DNA of 64,000 nt from Shinella curvata (GCF_022899935.1 NZ_JALJCJ010000005.1:496001-560000); one strand, 5' to 3'. Shown: positions 27,348 to 36,994, counted from the first letter of the stretch. A program made the numbers and translations. The notes: generated by a model not told the origin, from the letters alone.

Positions 27348-28865
27348 ATGTCGAAACTTCAGGAAAACATCGCGAAGGCGGAAACCTATCTCGCCCGCTT
27401 CAAGGAACAGGGCGTGCTGAACCGCATCGCCGGCGAAGATGTGGCGGGCGGCGACGGCACGACCTTTGAAAGCATCTCTCCCATCGACCTGAAGCCGCTG
27501 GCGACGGTGGCGCGCGGTACGGCCGCCGATATCGACCGTGCGGCCAAGGCTGCCAAGGCCGCCTTCGCAGAATGGTCGGCAATGCCGGGCGACACGCGCA
27601 AGAAACTCCTGCACAAGGTTGCCGACGCCATCGTCGCGCGCGCCGAAGAGATCGCCTTCGTCGAATGCATGGATACCGGACAGTCTCTGCGTTTCATGGC
27701 CAAGGCCGCCCTGCGTGGCGCGGAGAACTTCCGCTTCTTTGCCGACCGTGCGCCGGAAGCCCGTGACGGCAAGACGCTGCGCACGGAAAATCAGGTCAAC
27801 ATGACGACCCGCGTGCCAATCGGCCCCGTCGGCATCATCACGCCCTGGAACACGCCTTTCATGCTCTCGACGTGGAAGATTGCGCCTGCGCTCGCCGCCG
27901 GCTGCACCATCGTACACAAGCCGGCCGAATTCTCGCCGCTCACGGCGCGCCTGCTCGTCGAGATCGCCGAAAGCGCCGGCCTGCCGAAGGGCGTGTGGAA
28001 CCTCGTCAACGGTTTCGGCGAGGATGCCGGCAAGGCGCTGACCGAGCACCCCCTCATCAAGGCCATCGGCTTCGTCGGCGAAAGCCGCACCGGCTCGATG
28101 ATCATGAAGCAGGGCGCCGACACGCTGAAGCGCGTACATTTCGAACTCGGCGGCAAGAACCCCGTGGTCGTTTTCGCCGATGCGGATCTCGAACGCGCTG
28201 CGGACGCCGCCGTTTTCATGATCTATTCGCTGAACGGCGAGCGCTGCACCTCCTCTTCCCGTCTGCTGGTGGAAGAGAGCATCTACGACAAATTCACCGC
28301 GCTGGTCGCGGAAAAGGCCAAGCGCATCAAGGTCGGCCATCCGCTCGATCCGGAAACCGTCGTCGGTCCGCTGATCCATCCGGTGCACGAGAAGAAGGTT
28401 CTCGAATATATCGGGATCGGCAAGTCCGAGGGCGCGACGGTTGCGGCGGGTGGCGAGAAATTCGCCGGTCCCGGCGGCGGCTGCTATGTCTCGCCGACGC
28501 TGTTCACCGGCGCCAACAACCAGATGCGCATCGCCCAGGAAGAAATCTTCGGCCCCGTGCTGACGGCCATCCCGTTCAAGGACGAAGCCGAGGCGCTGGC
28601 ACTCGCCAACGACGTCCAGTACGGCCTCACGGGCTATCTCTGGACGGCTGACGTCACCCGTGCCTTCCGCTTCACCGATCATCTCGATGCCGGCATGATC
28701 TGGGTGAACTCGGAAAACGTCCGCCACCTGCCGACGCCCTTCGGCGGCGTCAAGAATTCCGGCATCGGCCGCGATGGCGGCGACTGGTCCTTCGATTTCT
28801 ACATGGAAACGAAGAACATCGCCTTCGCCACCCGCGCCCACGCGATCCCGAAACTCGGCGGTTAA
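27348..28865 (+). CDS. hpaE: 5-carboxymethyl-2-hydroxymuconate semialdehyde dehydrogenase
   Basis: NAD-dependent aldehyde dehydrogenase of 505 residues. Catalytic Cys300 lies in SLNGERCTSSSRL and general base Glu266 in FELGGK. The cofactor loop ITPWNTPFML is present. Context (hpaF before, hpaD after) and the HpaE-type N-terminus identify it as the enzyme oxidising the ring-cleavage product. It lies 11 bases after hpaF. Confidence 0.94.
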   Translation: MSKLQENIAKAETYLARFKEQGVLNRIAGEDVAGGDGTTFESISPIDLKPLATVARGTAADIDRAAKAAKAAFAEWSAMPGDTRKKLLHKVADAIVARAEEIAFVECMDTGQSLRFMAKAALRGAENFRFFADRAPEARDGKTLRTENQVNMTTRVPIGPVGIITPWNTPFMLSTWKIAPALAAGCTIVHKPAEFSPLTARLLVEIAESAGLPKGVWNLVNGFGEDAGKALTEHPLIKAIGFVGESRTGSMIMKQGADTLKRVHFELGGKNPVVVFADADLERAADAAVFMIYSLNGERCTSSSRLLVEESIYDKFTALVAEKAKRIKVGHPLDPETVVGPLIHPVHEKKVLEYIGIGKSEGATVAAGGEKFAGPGGGCYVSPTLFTGANNQMRIAQEEIFGPVLTAIPFKDEAEALALANDVQYGLTGYLWTADVTRAFRFTDHLDAGMIWVNSENVRHLPTPFGGVKNSGIGRDGGDWSFDFYMETKNIAFATRAHAIPKLGG

Positions 28866-28940
28866 GCCGCCGGCCCGAAACTCGGCGGCTCATCCCGCTT
28901 ATTCCAAAAGACTGCGCCCGTCCTCGTTCGCGAGGCGGGC
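28865..28940 (+). other. Two tandem hairpins between hpaE and hpaD
   Basis: First: AGCCGCCG (28865-28872) pairs with CGGCGGCT (28883-28890). Second: GCCCGTCCTCG (28916-28926) pairs with CGAGGCGGGC (28931-28940) with one bulged T. No T-run follows either. The second ends just before the hpaD ribosome-binding site (GAGGAGGA). They may tune the relative expression of hpaD. Confidence 0.5.
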
Positions 28941-28954
28941 TTGAGGAGGACAAC

Positions 28955-29935
28955 ATGCCCGTACCGCAGCCCAATCTCTACCCGCCCTTCAACATCGTGC
29001 GCCTCAGCCACGTCGAATTCGGCGTCACCGATCTCGCTAAATCGCGCGCCTTTTATGTCGATACGCTCGGCCTGCAGGTGACGGACGAAGACAAGGACAC
29101 GATCTATCTGCGCGCCATGGAAGAGCGCGGCCACCACTGCATCGTTCTCAAGAAATCCGACAAGCCGGAAGCCCGCGACCTCGGCTTCAAGGTCTTCGAC
29201 GAAAACGATCTCGACAAGGCCGCGCATTTCTTCAAGGGCAAGGACCTGCCGGTGGAATGGGTCGAACGTCCCTATCAGGGCCGCACCTTCCGCACGCGCG
29301 ACCCGATGGGCATTCCGCTCGAATTCTACACCAAGATGGACCGCCTGCCGCCGATCCACCAGAAATACGCGCTCTATCGCGGCGTGAAACCGCTGCGCAT
29401 CGATCACTTCAACTGCTTCTCGCCTGACGTCGATGCCTCCGTCGGCTTCTACAACGAGCTCGGCTTCCGTGTGACCGAATATACCGAGGATGCCGAAACC
29501 GGCCGCCTCTGGGCCGCCTGGACGCATCGCAAGGGCGGCGTGCACGACATCGCCTTCACCAACGGCCGCGGCCCGCGCCTGCACCACACCGCCTTCTGGG
29601 TGCCGACGCCGCTCAACATCATCGATCTGCTCGACCTGATGGCGACGACCGGCTGGGTGTCCAACATCGAGCGTGGCCCCGGCCGCCACGGCATCTCCAA
29701 TGCCTTCTTCCTCTATATCCTCGATCCCGATGGTCATCGCATCGAGATTTACTGCTCGGACTACCAAACCGTCGATCCGGACCTCGAGCCGATCAAGTGG
29801 GATCTCAAGGACCCGCAGCGCCAAACGCTGTGGGGTGCCGCGGCGCCGAAGTCCTGGTTCGAGCACGGCAGCCTCTTTGCCGGCGTCGAGCCCGAGGAAG
29901 CCAAGCTGAAGTCCCAGCCGATCATCGCACCGTAA
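28955..29935 (+). CDS. hpaD: 3,4-dihydroxyphenylacetate 2,3-dioxygenase
   Basis: Type I extradiol ring-cleavage dioxygenase of 326 residues with two vicinal-oxygen-chelate modules. The metal ligands fall at His151 (LRIDHFNCF), His211 or His210 (RLHHTAFWV) and Glu264 (HRIEIYCSDY), matching the spacing of the Brevibacterium/Arthrobacter HPCD enzymes rather than E. coli HpaD, which belongs to another family. It opens the ring of homoprotocatechuate using O2 and Fe(II) or Mn(II). Confidence 0.93.
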   Translation: MPVPQPNLYPPFNIVRLSHVEFGVTDLAKSRAFYVDTLGLQVTDEDKDTIYLRAMEERGHHCIVLKKSDKPEARDLGFKVFDENDLDKAAHFFKGKDLPVEWVERPYQGRTFRTRDPMGIPLEFYTKMDRLPPIHQKYALYRGVKPLRIDHFNCFSPDVDASVGFYNELGFRVTEYTEDAETGRLWAAWTHRKGGVHDIAFTNGRGPRLHHTAFWVPTPLNIIDLLDLMATTGWVSNIERGPGRHGISNAFFLYILDPDGHRIEIYCSDYQTVDPDLEPIKWDLKDPQRQTLWGAAAPKSWFEHGSLFAGVEPEEAKLKSQPIIAP

Positions 29936-29945
29936 GGAAGTGACC

Positions 29946-31397
29946 ATGACCTTGAACGACCCGAGCCTTTTGCGGCAGGCAGCGTTGGTTGGCACACGCT
30001 GGATCGAAGCGGATGGTAGCGGCATCGCGGTGAAGAACCCCGCGACGGGTGAGCTTGTCGGCTATGTGCCAAAGCTCGGCGCGGCCGAGACGAAGGAAGC
30101 CATCGATGCCGCCGCCGTTGCCCAGAAGGGCTGGGCGGCGCGCACGGCCAAGGAGCGCTCGGGCATCCTGCGCAAGTGGTTCGAACTTATGATCGACAAC
30201 AAGGACGATCTCGGCCGTATCCTCACCATGGAACAGGGCAAGCCGCTGGCCGAAGCCACCGGCGAGATCGTCTATGGCGCAAGCTTCGTCGAATGGTTCG
30301 CCGAAGAGGCGCGCCGTCTCTATGGCGATATCGTACCCGGCCACCAGAAGGACAAGCGCATTCTTGTCATGAAGCAGCCGATCGGTGTGGTGGCGGCGAT
30401 CACGCCGTGGAACTTCCCCAATGCCATGATCACCCGCAAGGCCGGCCCGGCCTTTGCCGCCGGCTGCGCCATGGTGCTGAAGCCCGCCTCGCAGACGCCG
30501 TTCTCGGCGATTGCGATTGCCGTGCTGGCCGAACGCGCCGGCCTTCCCGCCGGCCTGTTCTCGGTCATCACCGGCTCGGCCCGCGAGATCGGCGCGGAGA
30601 TGACGGCGAACCCCACCGTGCGCAAGCTGACCTTCACCGGTTCGACGGAGATCGGTGCGGAGCTTTACAAGCAATGCGCGCCGACCATCAAGAAGCTCGG
30701 CCTGGAGCTTGGCGGCAATGCGCCCTTCATCGTGTTCGACGATGCCGATCTCGATGCGGCGGTGGAAGGTGCGCTGATCGCAAAATTCCGCAACAACGGC
30801 CAGACCTGCGTCTGCGCCAACCGTCTTTATGTGCAGGAGGGTGTCTATGATGCCTTCTCGGCAAAACTCGCGGCGGCCGTTGGCAAACTGAAGACCGGCA
30901 ACGGTTTCGACGAGGGTGTCATCCTCGGCCCGCTGATCGACAATGCAGCCCTTGAGAAGGTCGAGGAGCATGTCGCGGATGCGGTGAAGAAGGGTGGCCG
31001 TGTGGTGCAGGGCGGCAAGCGCCATGCGCTGGGCGGCACGTTCTACGAGGCGACCGTCATTGCCGATGTGACGCCGGACATGGCCGTGGCAAAGGAAGAG
31101 ACCTTCGGCCCGGTCGCACCGCTGTTCCGGTTCAAGGACGAGGACGATGTGATCGCCCAGGCGAACGACACCGAATTCGGGCTTGCCTCGTATTTCTATG
31201 CCAAGGAGCTGTCGCGGGTGTTCCGCGTGGCCGAGGCGCTGGAATACGGCATGGTGGGTGTCAACACGGGTCTGATCTCCACCGCCGAGGCGCCGTTCGG
31301 CGGTGTCAAGCTCTCCGGCCTCGGCCGCGAGGGCTCGCGCTACGGCATCGAGGAGTTCACAGAGATCAAATATGTCTGCCTCGGCGGTATTGCGTGA
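29946..31397 (+). CDS. gabD: Succinate-semialdehyde dehydrogenase
   Basis: Aldehyde dehydrogenase of 483 residues, GabD type. Catalytic Cys288 is in RNNGQTCVCANRLYV, base Glu254 in LELGGNAPF, and ITPWNFPNAMITRK is the cofactor loop. It oxidises succinic semialdehyde, the end product of HpaI, to succinate, which explains its presence inside the hpa operon. ATG 29946 (five bases after AAGGAAG) was preferred to GTG 29940. Confidence 0.92.
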   Translation: MTLNDPSLLRQAALVGTRWIEADGSGIAVKNPATGELVGYVPKLGAAETKEAIDAAAVAQKGWAARTAKERSGILRKWFELMIDNKDDLGRILTMEQGKPLAEATGEIVYGASFVEWFAEEARRLYGDIVPGHQKDKRILVMKQPIGVVAAITPWNFPNAMITRKAGPAFAAGCAMVLKPASQTPFSAIAIAVLAERAGLPAGLFSVITGSAREIGAEMTANPTVRKLTFTGSTEIGAELYKQCAPTIKKLGLELGGNAPFIVFDDADLDAAVEGALIAKFRNNGQTCVCANRLYVQEGVYDAFSAKLAAAVGKLKTGNGFDEGVILGPLIDNAALEKVEEHVADAVKKGGRVVQGGKRHALGGTFYEATVIADVTPDMAVAKEETFGPVAPLFRFKDEDDVIAQANDTEFGLASYFYAKELSRVFRVAEALEYGMVGVNTGLISTAEAPFGGVKLSGLGREGSRYGIEEFTEIKYVCLGGIA

Positions 31398-31408
31398 AGG
31401 AAGAGAAG

Positions 31409-32281
31409 ATGAGCCATCCCCGTTTTGCCAGCTTCACCACGGGCAAGCGCCACGCCTATGGCCTGATCACCGAGACCGGCGTGATCGACCTCTCGGCCCG
31501 GTTCGGTGCCCGGTACCCGACCCTTCGGGAGGTCGTCGAGGCCAATGCCTTCGACGAGCTTCTCGAGGCCGTCGCCGGCCACCAGCCGGATTTCCCGCTC
31601 TCCGAGATCACCTATGAGATCCCGATCCCGGCACCGGAAAAGATCATCTGCGTCGGCGTGAACTTTCCGGACCGTAACGAGGAATACAAGGACGGCCAGG
31701 CGGCCCCCGCCAACCCGTCGCTCTTCATCCGCTTCCCGCGCTCCTTCACCGGCCACGACCGGCCGCTGATCCGCCCGCCGGAAAGCCCGCAGCTCGACTA
31801 CGAGGGCGAAGTCACCATCGTCATCGGCAAGGGCGGCCGCCGCATTTCCGAGGCGGATGCGCTCGATCACATCGCAGCCCTCACCCTCTGCAACGAAGGC
31901 ACGATCCGTGACTGGGTGCGGCATGCGAAATTCAACGTCACCCAGGGCAAGAATTTCGACGCCACCGGCTCCATCGGCCCCTGGCTGGTCCCCTACAAGG
32001 ACGAAAGCCAGCTTGCAGATATCAAGCTGGAAACCCGCGTCAATGGCGAGGTGCGCCAGCAGGATCGCACGAGCCGGATGATCTTCTCCTTCCGGAAAAT
32101 CATCAATTACATCTCCACCTTCACCACACTCGTACCCGGCGACGTCATCGTCTGCGGCACGCCGACGGGCGCCGGCGCGCGCTTCGACCCGCCAATCTGG
32201 CTGAAGCCGGGCGACGTGGTAGAAGTGGAGGCCGAGGGCATCGGCCTTCTGCGCAACACCATCGCCGACGAGGTTTTCTGA
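31409..32281 (+). CDS. hpaG: Fumarylacetoacetate hydrolase family protein, probable OPET decarboxylase
   Basis: Protein of 290 residues with a single FAH domain. Metal-binding motifs are LDYEGEVTIVIGKGGRR and the later FDATGSIGPWLVP and GDVIVCGTPTGAGARF. In this operon it should decarboxylate 5-oxopent-3-ene-1,2,5-tricarboxylate. E. coli HpaG is twice as long because it has two FAH repeats; here the isomerase step is covered by HpaF, so one domain is enough. The ATG at 31409 has GGAAGAG upstream; the GTG at 31394 overlaps the gabD stop and is less likely. Confidence 0.85.
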   Translation: MSHPRFASFTTGKRHAYGLITETGVIDLSARFGARYPTLREVVEANAFDELLEAVAGHQPDFPLSEITYEIPIPAPEKIICVGVNFPDRNEEYKDGQAAPANPSLFIRFPRSFTGHDRPLIRPPESPQLDYEGEVTIVIGKGGRRISEADALDHIAALTLCNEGTIRDWVRHAKFNVTQGKNFDATGSIGPWLVPYKDESQLADIKLETRVNGEVRQQDRTSRMIFSFRKIINYISTFTTLVPGDVIVCGTPTGAGARFDPPIWLKPGDVVEVEAEGIGLLRNTIADEVF

Positions 32282-32283
32282 CC

Positions 32284-33087
32284 ATGATGACGCAAGACGA
32301 GATCCGCGCCGCAGCGCTTGGCCTCGACGAGGCCGAGCGCACGCGCGTCCAGACGGGCCTGCTCTCGCTGAAACACCCCGGCATCACCATGGACGATGCC
32401 TATGCGATCCAGGGCGCCTGGGTGAAAAAGAAGATCGCCGACGGCCGCAAGGTCATCGGCTGGAAGATCGGCCTCACCTCCAAGGCCATGCAATATGCCT
32501 TGAATATCGACATTCCCGATTCCGGTGTGCTGTTCGACGACATGGTCTTCGAGGACGGCGCGGCCGTGCCGGCCGACCGTTTCATCCAGCCGCGCGTCGA
32601 GGCGGAAATCGCCTTCGTCATGAAGGCGCCGCTCAAAGGTCCCGGCGTGACGGCCTTCGACGTGCTGAACGCCACAGATTACGTGACGCCAGCGCTCGAA
32701 ATCCTCGACACGCGCATCCTGCGCGTCGATCCCGAGACGAAGAAGGCGCGCGGCATCTGCGACACGATCTCCGACAATGCCGCCAATGCCGGCATCGTCA
32801 CGGGTGGCCGCGCGGTGCGTCCCGACCAGATCGACATGCGCTGGATGGGCGCCATCGTCAGCCGCAATGCGGAAGTCGAGGAAACCGGCCTTGGCGCCGG
32901 CGTGCTCAACCAGCCCGCCCGCGGCGTCGCCTGGCTCGCCAACCGCCTCGCGCAATACGGCGACGGCATCGAGGCCGGGCAGATCGTGCTCGCCGGCTCG
33001 TTCATTCGCCCCGTCGAGGCCCGTCACGGCGATACCATCGTCGGCGATTTCGGCCCCTACGGCACGGTCAGCCTGTTCTTCGCATAG
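32284..33087 (+). CDS. hpaH: 2-oxo-hept-4-ene-1,7-dioate hydratase
   Basis: Hydratase of 267 residues in the HpaH/MhpD/XylJ branch of the FAH superfamily. Landmarks are [33 protein letters not shown], and [20 protein letters not shown], where the glutamates bind the divalent metal. It adds water to the double bond of the HpaG product. Two bases separate it from hpaG and eight from hpaI. Confidence 0.94.
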   Translation: MMTQDEIRAAALGLDEAERTRVQTGLLSLKHPGITMDDAYAIQGAWVKKKIADGRKVIGWKIGLTSKAMQYALNIDIPDSGVLFDDMVFEDGAAVPADRFIQPRVEAEIAFVMKAPLKGPGVTAFDVLNATDYVTPALEILDTRILRVDPETKKARGICDTISDNAANAGIVTGGRAVRPDQIDMRWMGAIVSRNAEVEETGLGAGVLNQPARGVAWLANRLAQYGDGIEAGQIVLAGSFIRPVEARHGDTIVGDFGPYGTVSLFFA

Positions 33088-33095
33088 GAGTTGTC

Positions 33096-33902
33096 ATGCC
33101 CGCCCCGAAAAACCGCTTCAAGCAGGCGCTGAAGGAAGGCCGTCCGCAGATCGGCCTCTGGCAGGCGCTTGCCAATCCGTACACGGTGGAGATCTGCGCC
33201 GAGGCAGGCTACGACTGGCTGCTGCTCGACGCCGAACATGCGCCGAACGACGTGCCGCTGCTCGTCTCGCAGCTCCAAGCGATGAAGGGCTCTTCCAGCC
33301 ACGCCGTCATCCGCCCGCCAATCGGCGAGACCTGGATCGTCAAGCAGCTGCTCGATATCGGCGCGCAGACGCTGCTGATCCCCATGGTCGACAGCAAGGC
33401 GATGGCGGAGACGATGGTGAAGGCCGTGCGCTATCCGCCGCATGGCGTGCGCGGCGTCGGTGCAGCGCTCGCCCGAGCCTCGGCCTTCAACCGCACGGTG
33501 GATTATCTCCAGACGGCCAATGACGAAGTCTGCCTGCTGCTGCAGGTTGAAAGCCGTGCCGGCCTCGAAGCGCTTGATGACATCGCCGGCACGGACGGCG
33601 TCGACGGCGTCTTCATCGGCCCGGCCGACCTCGCCGCCGATATGGGTTTCCTCGGAAAGCCCGGTGCGCCGGAGGTGCAGGCAGAAGTGGAGAAGGCGCT
33701 GAAGAAGATCCAGTCGCATGGCAAGGCGGCCGGTATCCTGATCGGCGATCTTGGCCTCGCCAAGCGTTATCTCGAACTCGGAGCGACCTTCGTCGCCATC
33801 GGTAACGATGTGACGCTGCTCGCCACTGCCACGACGAAACTGCTCAAAGACTTCAAGGCCGCCGAGCCGGCCGAAGCGCCATCCGGCGCAAAGGTCTACT
33901 GA
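33096..33902 (+). CDS. hpaI: 4-hydroxy-2-oxoheptanedioate aldolase
   Basis: Class II (metal-dependent) pyruvate aldolase of 268 residues, HpcH/HpaI family. Landmarks are QIGLWQALANPYTVEICAEA, DWLLLDAEHAPND, QVESRAGLEALDDI and DGVFIGPADLAADMG. It splits the hydrated product into pyruvate and succinic semialdehyde. It is the last gene of the operon and is followed six bases later by an intrinsic terminator. Confidence 0.95.
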   Translation: MPAPKNRFKQALKEGRPQIGLWQALANPYTVEICAEAGYDWLLLDAEHAPNDVPLLVSQLQAMKGSSSHAVIRPPIGETWIVKQLLDIGAQTLLIPMVDSKAMAETMVKAVRYPPHGVRGVGAALARASAFNRTVDYLQTANDEVCLLLQVESRAGLEALDDIAGTDGVDGVFIGPADLAADMGFLGKPGAPEVQAEVEKALKKIQSHGKAAGILIGDLGLAKRYLELGATFVAIGNDVTLLATATTKLLKDFKAAEPAEAPSGAKVY

Positions 33903-33907
33903 ACCAG

Positions 33908-33936
33908 AGGCGGTCCCAGCGGGCCGCCTTTTTCTT
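33908..33936 (+). terminator. Intrinsic terminator of the hpa operon
   Basis: GGCGGTCC (33909-33916) pairs with GGGCCGCC (33921-33928), one G-T pair, loop CAGC, followed by TTTTTCTT. The A/T pair at 33908/33929 extends the stem. Confidence 0.9.
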
Positions 33937-34055
33937 GTGCGAAGGGCCGCGCCTCCCGGCGGCCTTCGTGCAGTCCTGGACAAGAGAATGTGCAGAACCG
34001 GACGCGACGACCGCGCGCCATCGCTGCATGATCGATCCGGAAAAGGGAGGAAACC

Positions 34056-34844
34056 ATGCGTTTTGACAACAAGGTTGCCATCGTCACGGGCGGCGGCACG
34101 GGTATCGGCGCTGCGGTCGCTCGGCGCATCGCCGCCGAGGGCGGCAAAGTGGCGCTGGTCGGGCGGCGGCCGGAGCCGCTGCAGGCCGTCGCCGAGGAAA
34201 TCGGCGCGGCCGTCTTCGCGGCGGATGCGGCCGACACGGAGAGCATGAAGGCTGCCGTCACGGCGACGGCCGAAAAATTCGGCGGTATCGACATCCTGAT
34301 CGCCAATGCCGGCGGCCACGGCGTCGGCCCGACGGTCTCGATGAGCGACGAGACCTGGGAGCTCGCCGTCCGCCTCAACCTCAACACCGCCTTCGTCTCG
34401 GCGCGCGAGAGCCTGCCGCACCTCATCCGCTCCAAGGGCAATATCGTCGTGCTGTCCTCCATTGCCGGCCTCTTCGCCGGGCCGGATGCCGTGGGCTACG
34501 TCACGATGAAACATGGCTGCATCGGGCTGGCGAAATCACTCGCCCGCGACTACGGCCGCCTCGGCGTTCGCACCAACACGGTCTGCCCCGGCTGGGTGAC
34601 GACGGCGATGGCCGACGAGCAGATGGAAATGCTGGTCGAGAAGCACAAGCTTGCCTCGATCGCCGAGGCCTATGCGCTCGTCACCAAGGACGTGCCGCTC
34701 GGCCGCCCGGCAAGCGCCGAAGACGTCTCTAATGCGGTCTGCTTCCTCGCCTCCGGCGAGGCGGCGATGATCAACGGCGCGATCCTGACGGTCGACGGCG
34801 GCGCCGGCACCGTCGACCTGCCGACCCTTGCCTTTGTGGAATAG
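34056..34844 (+). CDS. Short-chain dehydrogenase/reductase
   Basis: Classical SDR of 262 residues. Cofactor loop TGGGTGIG (11-18), NAG motif (ANAGG near 84), and catalytic Ser134/135, Tyr148 and Lys152 (YVTMK) are all present. It starts a three-gene unit with moaF and a SnoaL-like gene, 12 bases ahead of moaF. In Klebsiella the moaEF operon also pairs an oxidoreductase with MoaF under aromatic-amine control. The substrate here is unknown. Confidence 0.9.
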   Translation: MRFDNKVAIVTGGGTGIGAAVARRIAAEGGKVALVGRRPEPLQAVAEEIGAAVFAADAADTESMKAAVTATAEKFGGIDILIANAGGHGVGPTVSMSDETWELAVRLNLNTAFVSARESLPHLIRSKGNIVVLSSIAGLFAGPDAVGYVTMKHGCIGLAKSLARDYGRLGVRTNTVCPGWVTTAMADEQMEMLVEKHKLASIAEAYALVTKDVPLGRPASAEDVSNAVCFLASGEAAMINGAILTVDGGAGTVDLPTLAFVE

Positions 34845-34856
34845 GAGGAACCCGAT

Positions 34857-35639
34857 ATGGCGCAGCAAAACCCCAAGGACTGGAAGACCTACGACCAGTT
34901 CGCCTATGGCATCGACACCAACCGCCTGCCTTTGACCGAAGCGCTGGCCGGCACGAAACACACCGTCCATTTCGACGACGGCCGCGAACTCGCCCTCGAT
35001 TTCACCGGGGACAAGGTGACCTGGGCGGATGCCTCCGGTTCGGGCACCGACAGCGTCGAGGTGGTCGAGGTCGCGCCCGACACCTACTTCGTCGAGATCG
35101 CTTTCGCTGGAAAACCGCTCGAGGCCGAGACCATCATCCTCAATCTGGCCTCCCGCCGCGCGCTGTCGATCCTCTCGATCGTGCGGTCCAAAGAGGAGAC
35201 GGTGGGCGAACCGCAGGTCGGCCAGATCTTCCGGCCAGGCGTGATTGCCGGTGGCGAAGCCAGCGGCATGGTGCCGGAGGAGACGCGCGACCTGATCGGC
35301 CTGCGCGCCCATTTCACCTACAGCCCCAACCATGTCTACGAGCACACCTACCTGTCCTCCAAGCGGTATGCCTGGCAGTGCCTGGTCGGCGTGCAGCGCG
35401 GCCACGGCGACGTGGACCTCGCCACCACCTACAAATTCGCCGAGGGGCAGTACATCTTCACCTTCCGCGAGTTCAAGATTCCGGTCGCCTCGACCTTCTT
35501 CTACAATTTCGCCGACATGCGCTCGACGGGTAAGTTCCTCGGCATCAACGGTGATGGCGCAATCCAGAACAGCAATGCCGGCGCCTTCATCCGCAAGGCC
35601 TCCGTGACCTTCTACCAACCCGGCGAGGCACCCGTCTGA
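34857..35639 (+). CDS. moaF: MoaF family protein
   Basis: Protein of 260 residues resembling MoaF of the Klebsiella monoamine (moa) regulon. It has two related beta-barrel halves: residues ~20-125 (KHTVHFDDGRELALDFTGDK) and ~145-255 (FTYSPNHVYEHTYLSSKRYA). It is not a molybdopterin synthesis enzyme despite the name sometimes given. It probably binds or transforms a small aromatic compound. The stop overlaps the ATG of the next gene, so the three genes form a unit. Confidence 0.78.
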   Translation: MAQQNPKDWKTYDQFAYGIDTNRLPLTEALAGTKHTVHFDDGRELALDFTGDKVTWADASGSGTDSVEVVEVAPDTYFVEIAFAGKPLEAETIILNLASRRALSILSIVRSKEETVGEPQVGQIFRPGVIAGGEASGMVPEETRDLIGLRAHFTYSPNHVYEHTYLSSKRYAWQCLVGVQRGHGDVDLATTYKFAEGQYIFTFREFKIPVASTFFYNFADMRSTGKFLGINGDGAIQNSNAGAFIRKASVTFYQPGEAPV

Positions 35640-36031
35640 TGCGCACCGCTTACGAGATCGTCAAAGCCCACTACGACGCCAATGCCCGCCGCGACATGGC
35701 CGGCATGCTGGCCGATATCGCCGAGGATTGCCGCTGGACGGAGATGGACGGCTTTCCCTGCGCCGGCACCTATGTCGGCCCCGATGCCATCGTGCAGAAC
35801 GTCTTCGCAGCGCTGGGTGCGGCCTGGGACGACTACACCTTCACGCTGGAGCGCCTTCTCGATGCCGGTAACGACGTGGTCGCCATCGGCACCTACACGG
35901 CCACTTTCAAAGCGACCGGGAAAGCGATGAATGTGCGCGTCGTGCATGTCTGGGGCGTGGCGGATGACAAGATCCGCCGCTTCGAGCAGTTCACCGATAC
36001 GCTGCGCGTTGCCGAGGCGATGCAAGCCTGA
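35639..36031 (+). CDS. SnoaL/NTF2-like protein
   Basis: Protein of 130 residues with the cone-shaped NTF2 fold pattern (AYEIVKAHYDANARRDMAGM start; GNDVVAIGTYTATFKATGKA, then HVWGVADDKIRRFEQFTDTL). Such proteins can be polyketide-cyclase-like enzymes, isomerases or ligand-binding proteins. It is translationally coupled to moaF (ATG overlaps the stop) and likely acts on the same compound. Confidence 0.82.
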   Translation: MRTAYEIVKAHYDANARRDMAGMLADIAEDCRWTEMDGFPCAGTYVGPDAIVQNVFAALGAAWDDYTFTLERLLDAGNDVVAIGTYTATFKATGKAMNVRVVHVWGVADDKIRRFEQFTDTLRVAEAMQA

Positions 36032-36052
36032 ATCACCGATGGAGGCGGCGGA

Positions 36053-36991
36053 TCACTCCGCCACCTCCTGCCATTGCGACGGTGTGCGGTCGTAACGCTG
36101 GCGAAAGAGCCGCGAAAAATGCGCGCTGGAGGAAAAGCCGAACTCGAAGGCGACTTCGGCGATGGAGCCGGGACGGACCGGACGGTTGCGCAAGGCTTCG
36201 GCCGCCGTCTGAAGGCGTTGTTCCCAGATGAAATCGGCCGGCGTCTGCCCCTGCGCCTCGAAAGCCCGATAGACATAGCGCACCGAACAGCCCATGCGCC
36301 GCGCAATATCCGCCGCGTCGAGATCGGTCCGCTGGATATTGTCCGCCACGTAAGCCTTGATGCGATCGAACAGCAAAGCCAGCGGCGGCGCATCGGCCGG
36401 GTGATCGACCAGTGAGCAATCGGTGATGATGGTGCGCGTCAGGTCGGCAAGCGCCCGGCCGAGGCTTTCGCGGCCGGCGGCGTCGAGCCGGTCCATCTCG
36501 ACCACAGCCCCCTGCATCATCGAGAGCAGAATGTTTTGCAATCCGCCGGGCGCAAACGGCGCCGCCATCGGCCGGCGCAGGCGTCCGACCACCGCGCGCG
36601 GCAGCGTCTCGCGCGGCACCTGCAACATCAGCACCTCGACGGGCATAGGGTTTTCGAGCCGGTAGCTATAGGCGGGATCGTAGATCACCAAGGCCTGCGA
36701 ACTGACGGTCAGATTGCAGCCGCCCTGGTGGAAGACGGAGCGGCCGTGCGGCTGGATGATCAACTTGACCATATCCGGCCGATTGCCGTCCGACAGCACA
36801 CGGCTGCCATCGACCAGATGCGCCTCCGCATTCAGCCGCGTCAGCCGGCACTGGCCGAGTTTGGCCGAAACGATACGGCTCGCCCGCTCCCGCCCCTCGG
36901 AGAAATGCAGCCGCACGGAGCCGAACAGCCGGCGGGCGACGAAGCGGACATCCGTGCCGGTTGCGGCTTCGAGCGGCGAAAGCGTGCCCAT
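36053..36991 (-). CDS. AraC-family regulator
   Basis: Regulator of 312 residues. The N-terminal ~200 residues form an AraC_binding_2-like sensor (PHGRSVFHQGGCNLTVSSQA). The C-terminal AraC domain includes IARRMGCSVRYVYRAFEAQG and IAEVAFEFGFSSSAHFSRLF. It starts three bases after the livF stop on the same strand, so it may be the last gene of the Liv/GMC/ALDH operon. It is also convergent with the SDR-moaF unit. It could control either or both. Confidence 0.88.
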   Translation of the reverse strand: MGTLSPLEAATGTDVRFVARRLFGSVRLHFSEGRERASRIVSAKLGQCRLTRLNAEAHLVDGSRVLSDGNRPDMVKLIIQPHGRSVFHQGGCNLTVSSQALVIYDPAYSYRLENPMPVEVLMLQVPRETLPRAVVGRLRRPMAAPFAPGGLQNILLSMMQGAVVEMDRLDAAGRESLGRALADLTRTIITDCSLVDHPADAPPLALLFDRIKAYVADNIQRTDLDAADIARRMGCSVRYVYRAFEAQGQTPADFIWEQRLQTAAEALRNRPVRPGSIAEVAFEFGFSSSAHFSRLFRQRYDRTPSQWQEVAE

Positions 36992-36994
36992 GGC

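Noticed and set aside
34857-35639. Molybdenum cofactor synthesis enzyme, as the MoaF name can suggest
   Set aside because: The moa of MoaF here refers to the monoamine regulon. No cofactor synthesis motif is present.
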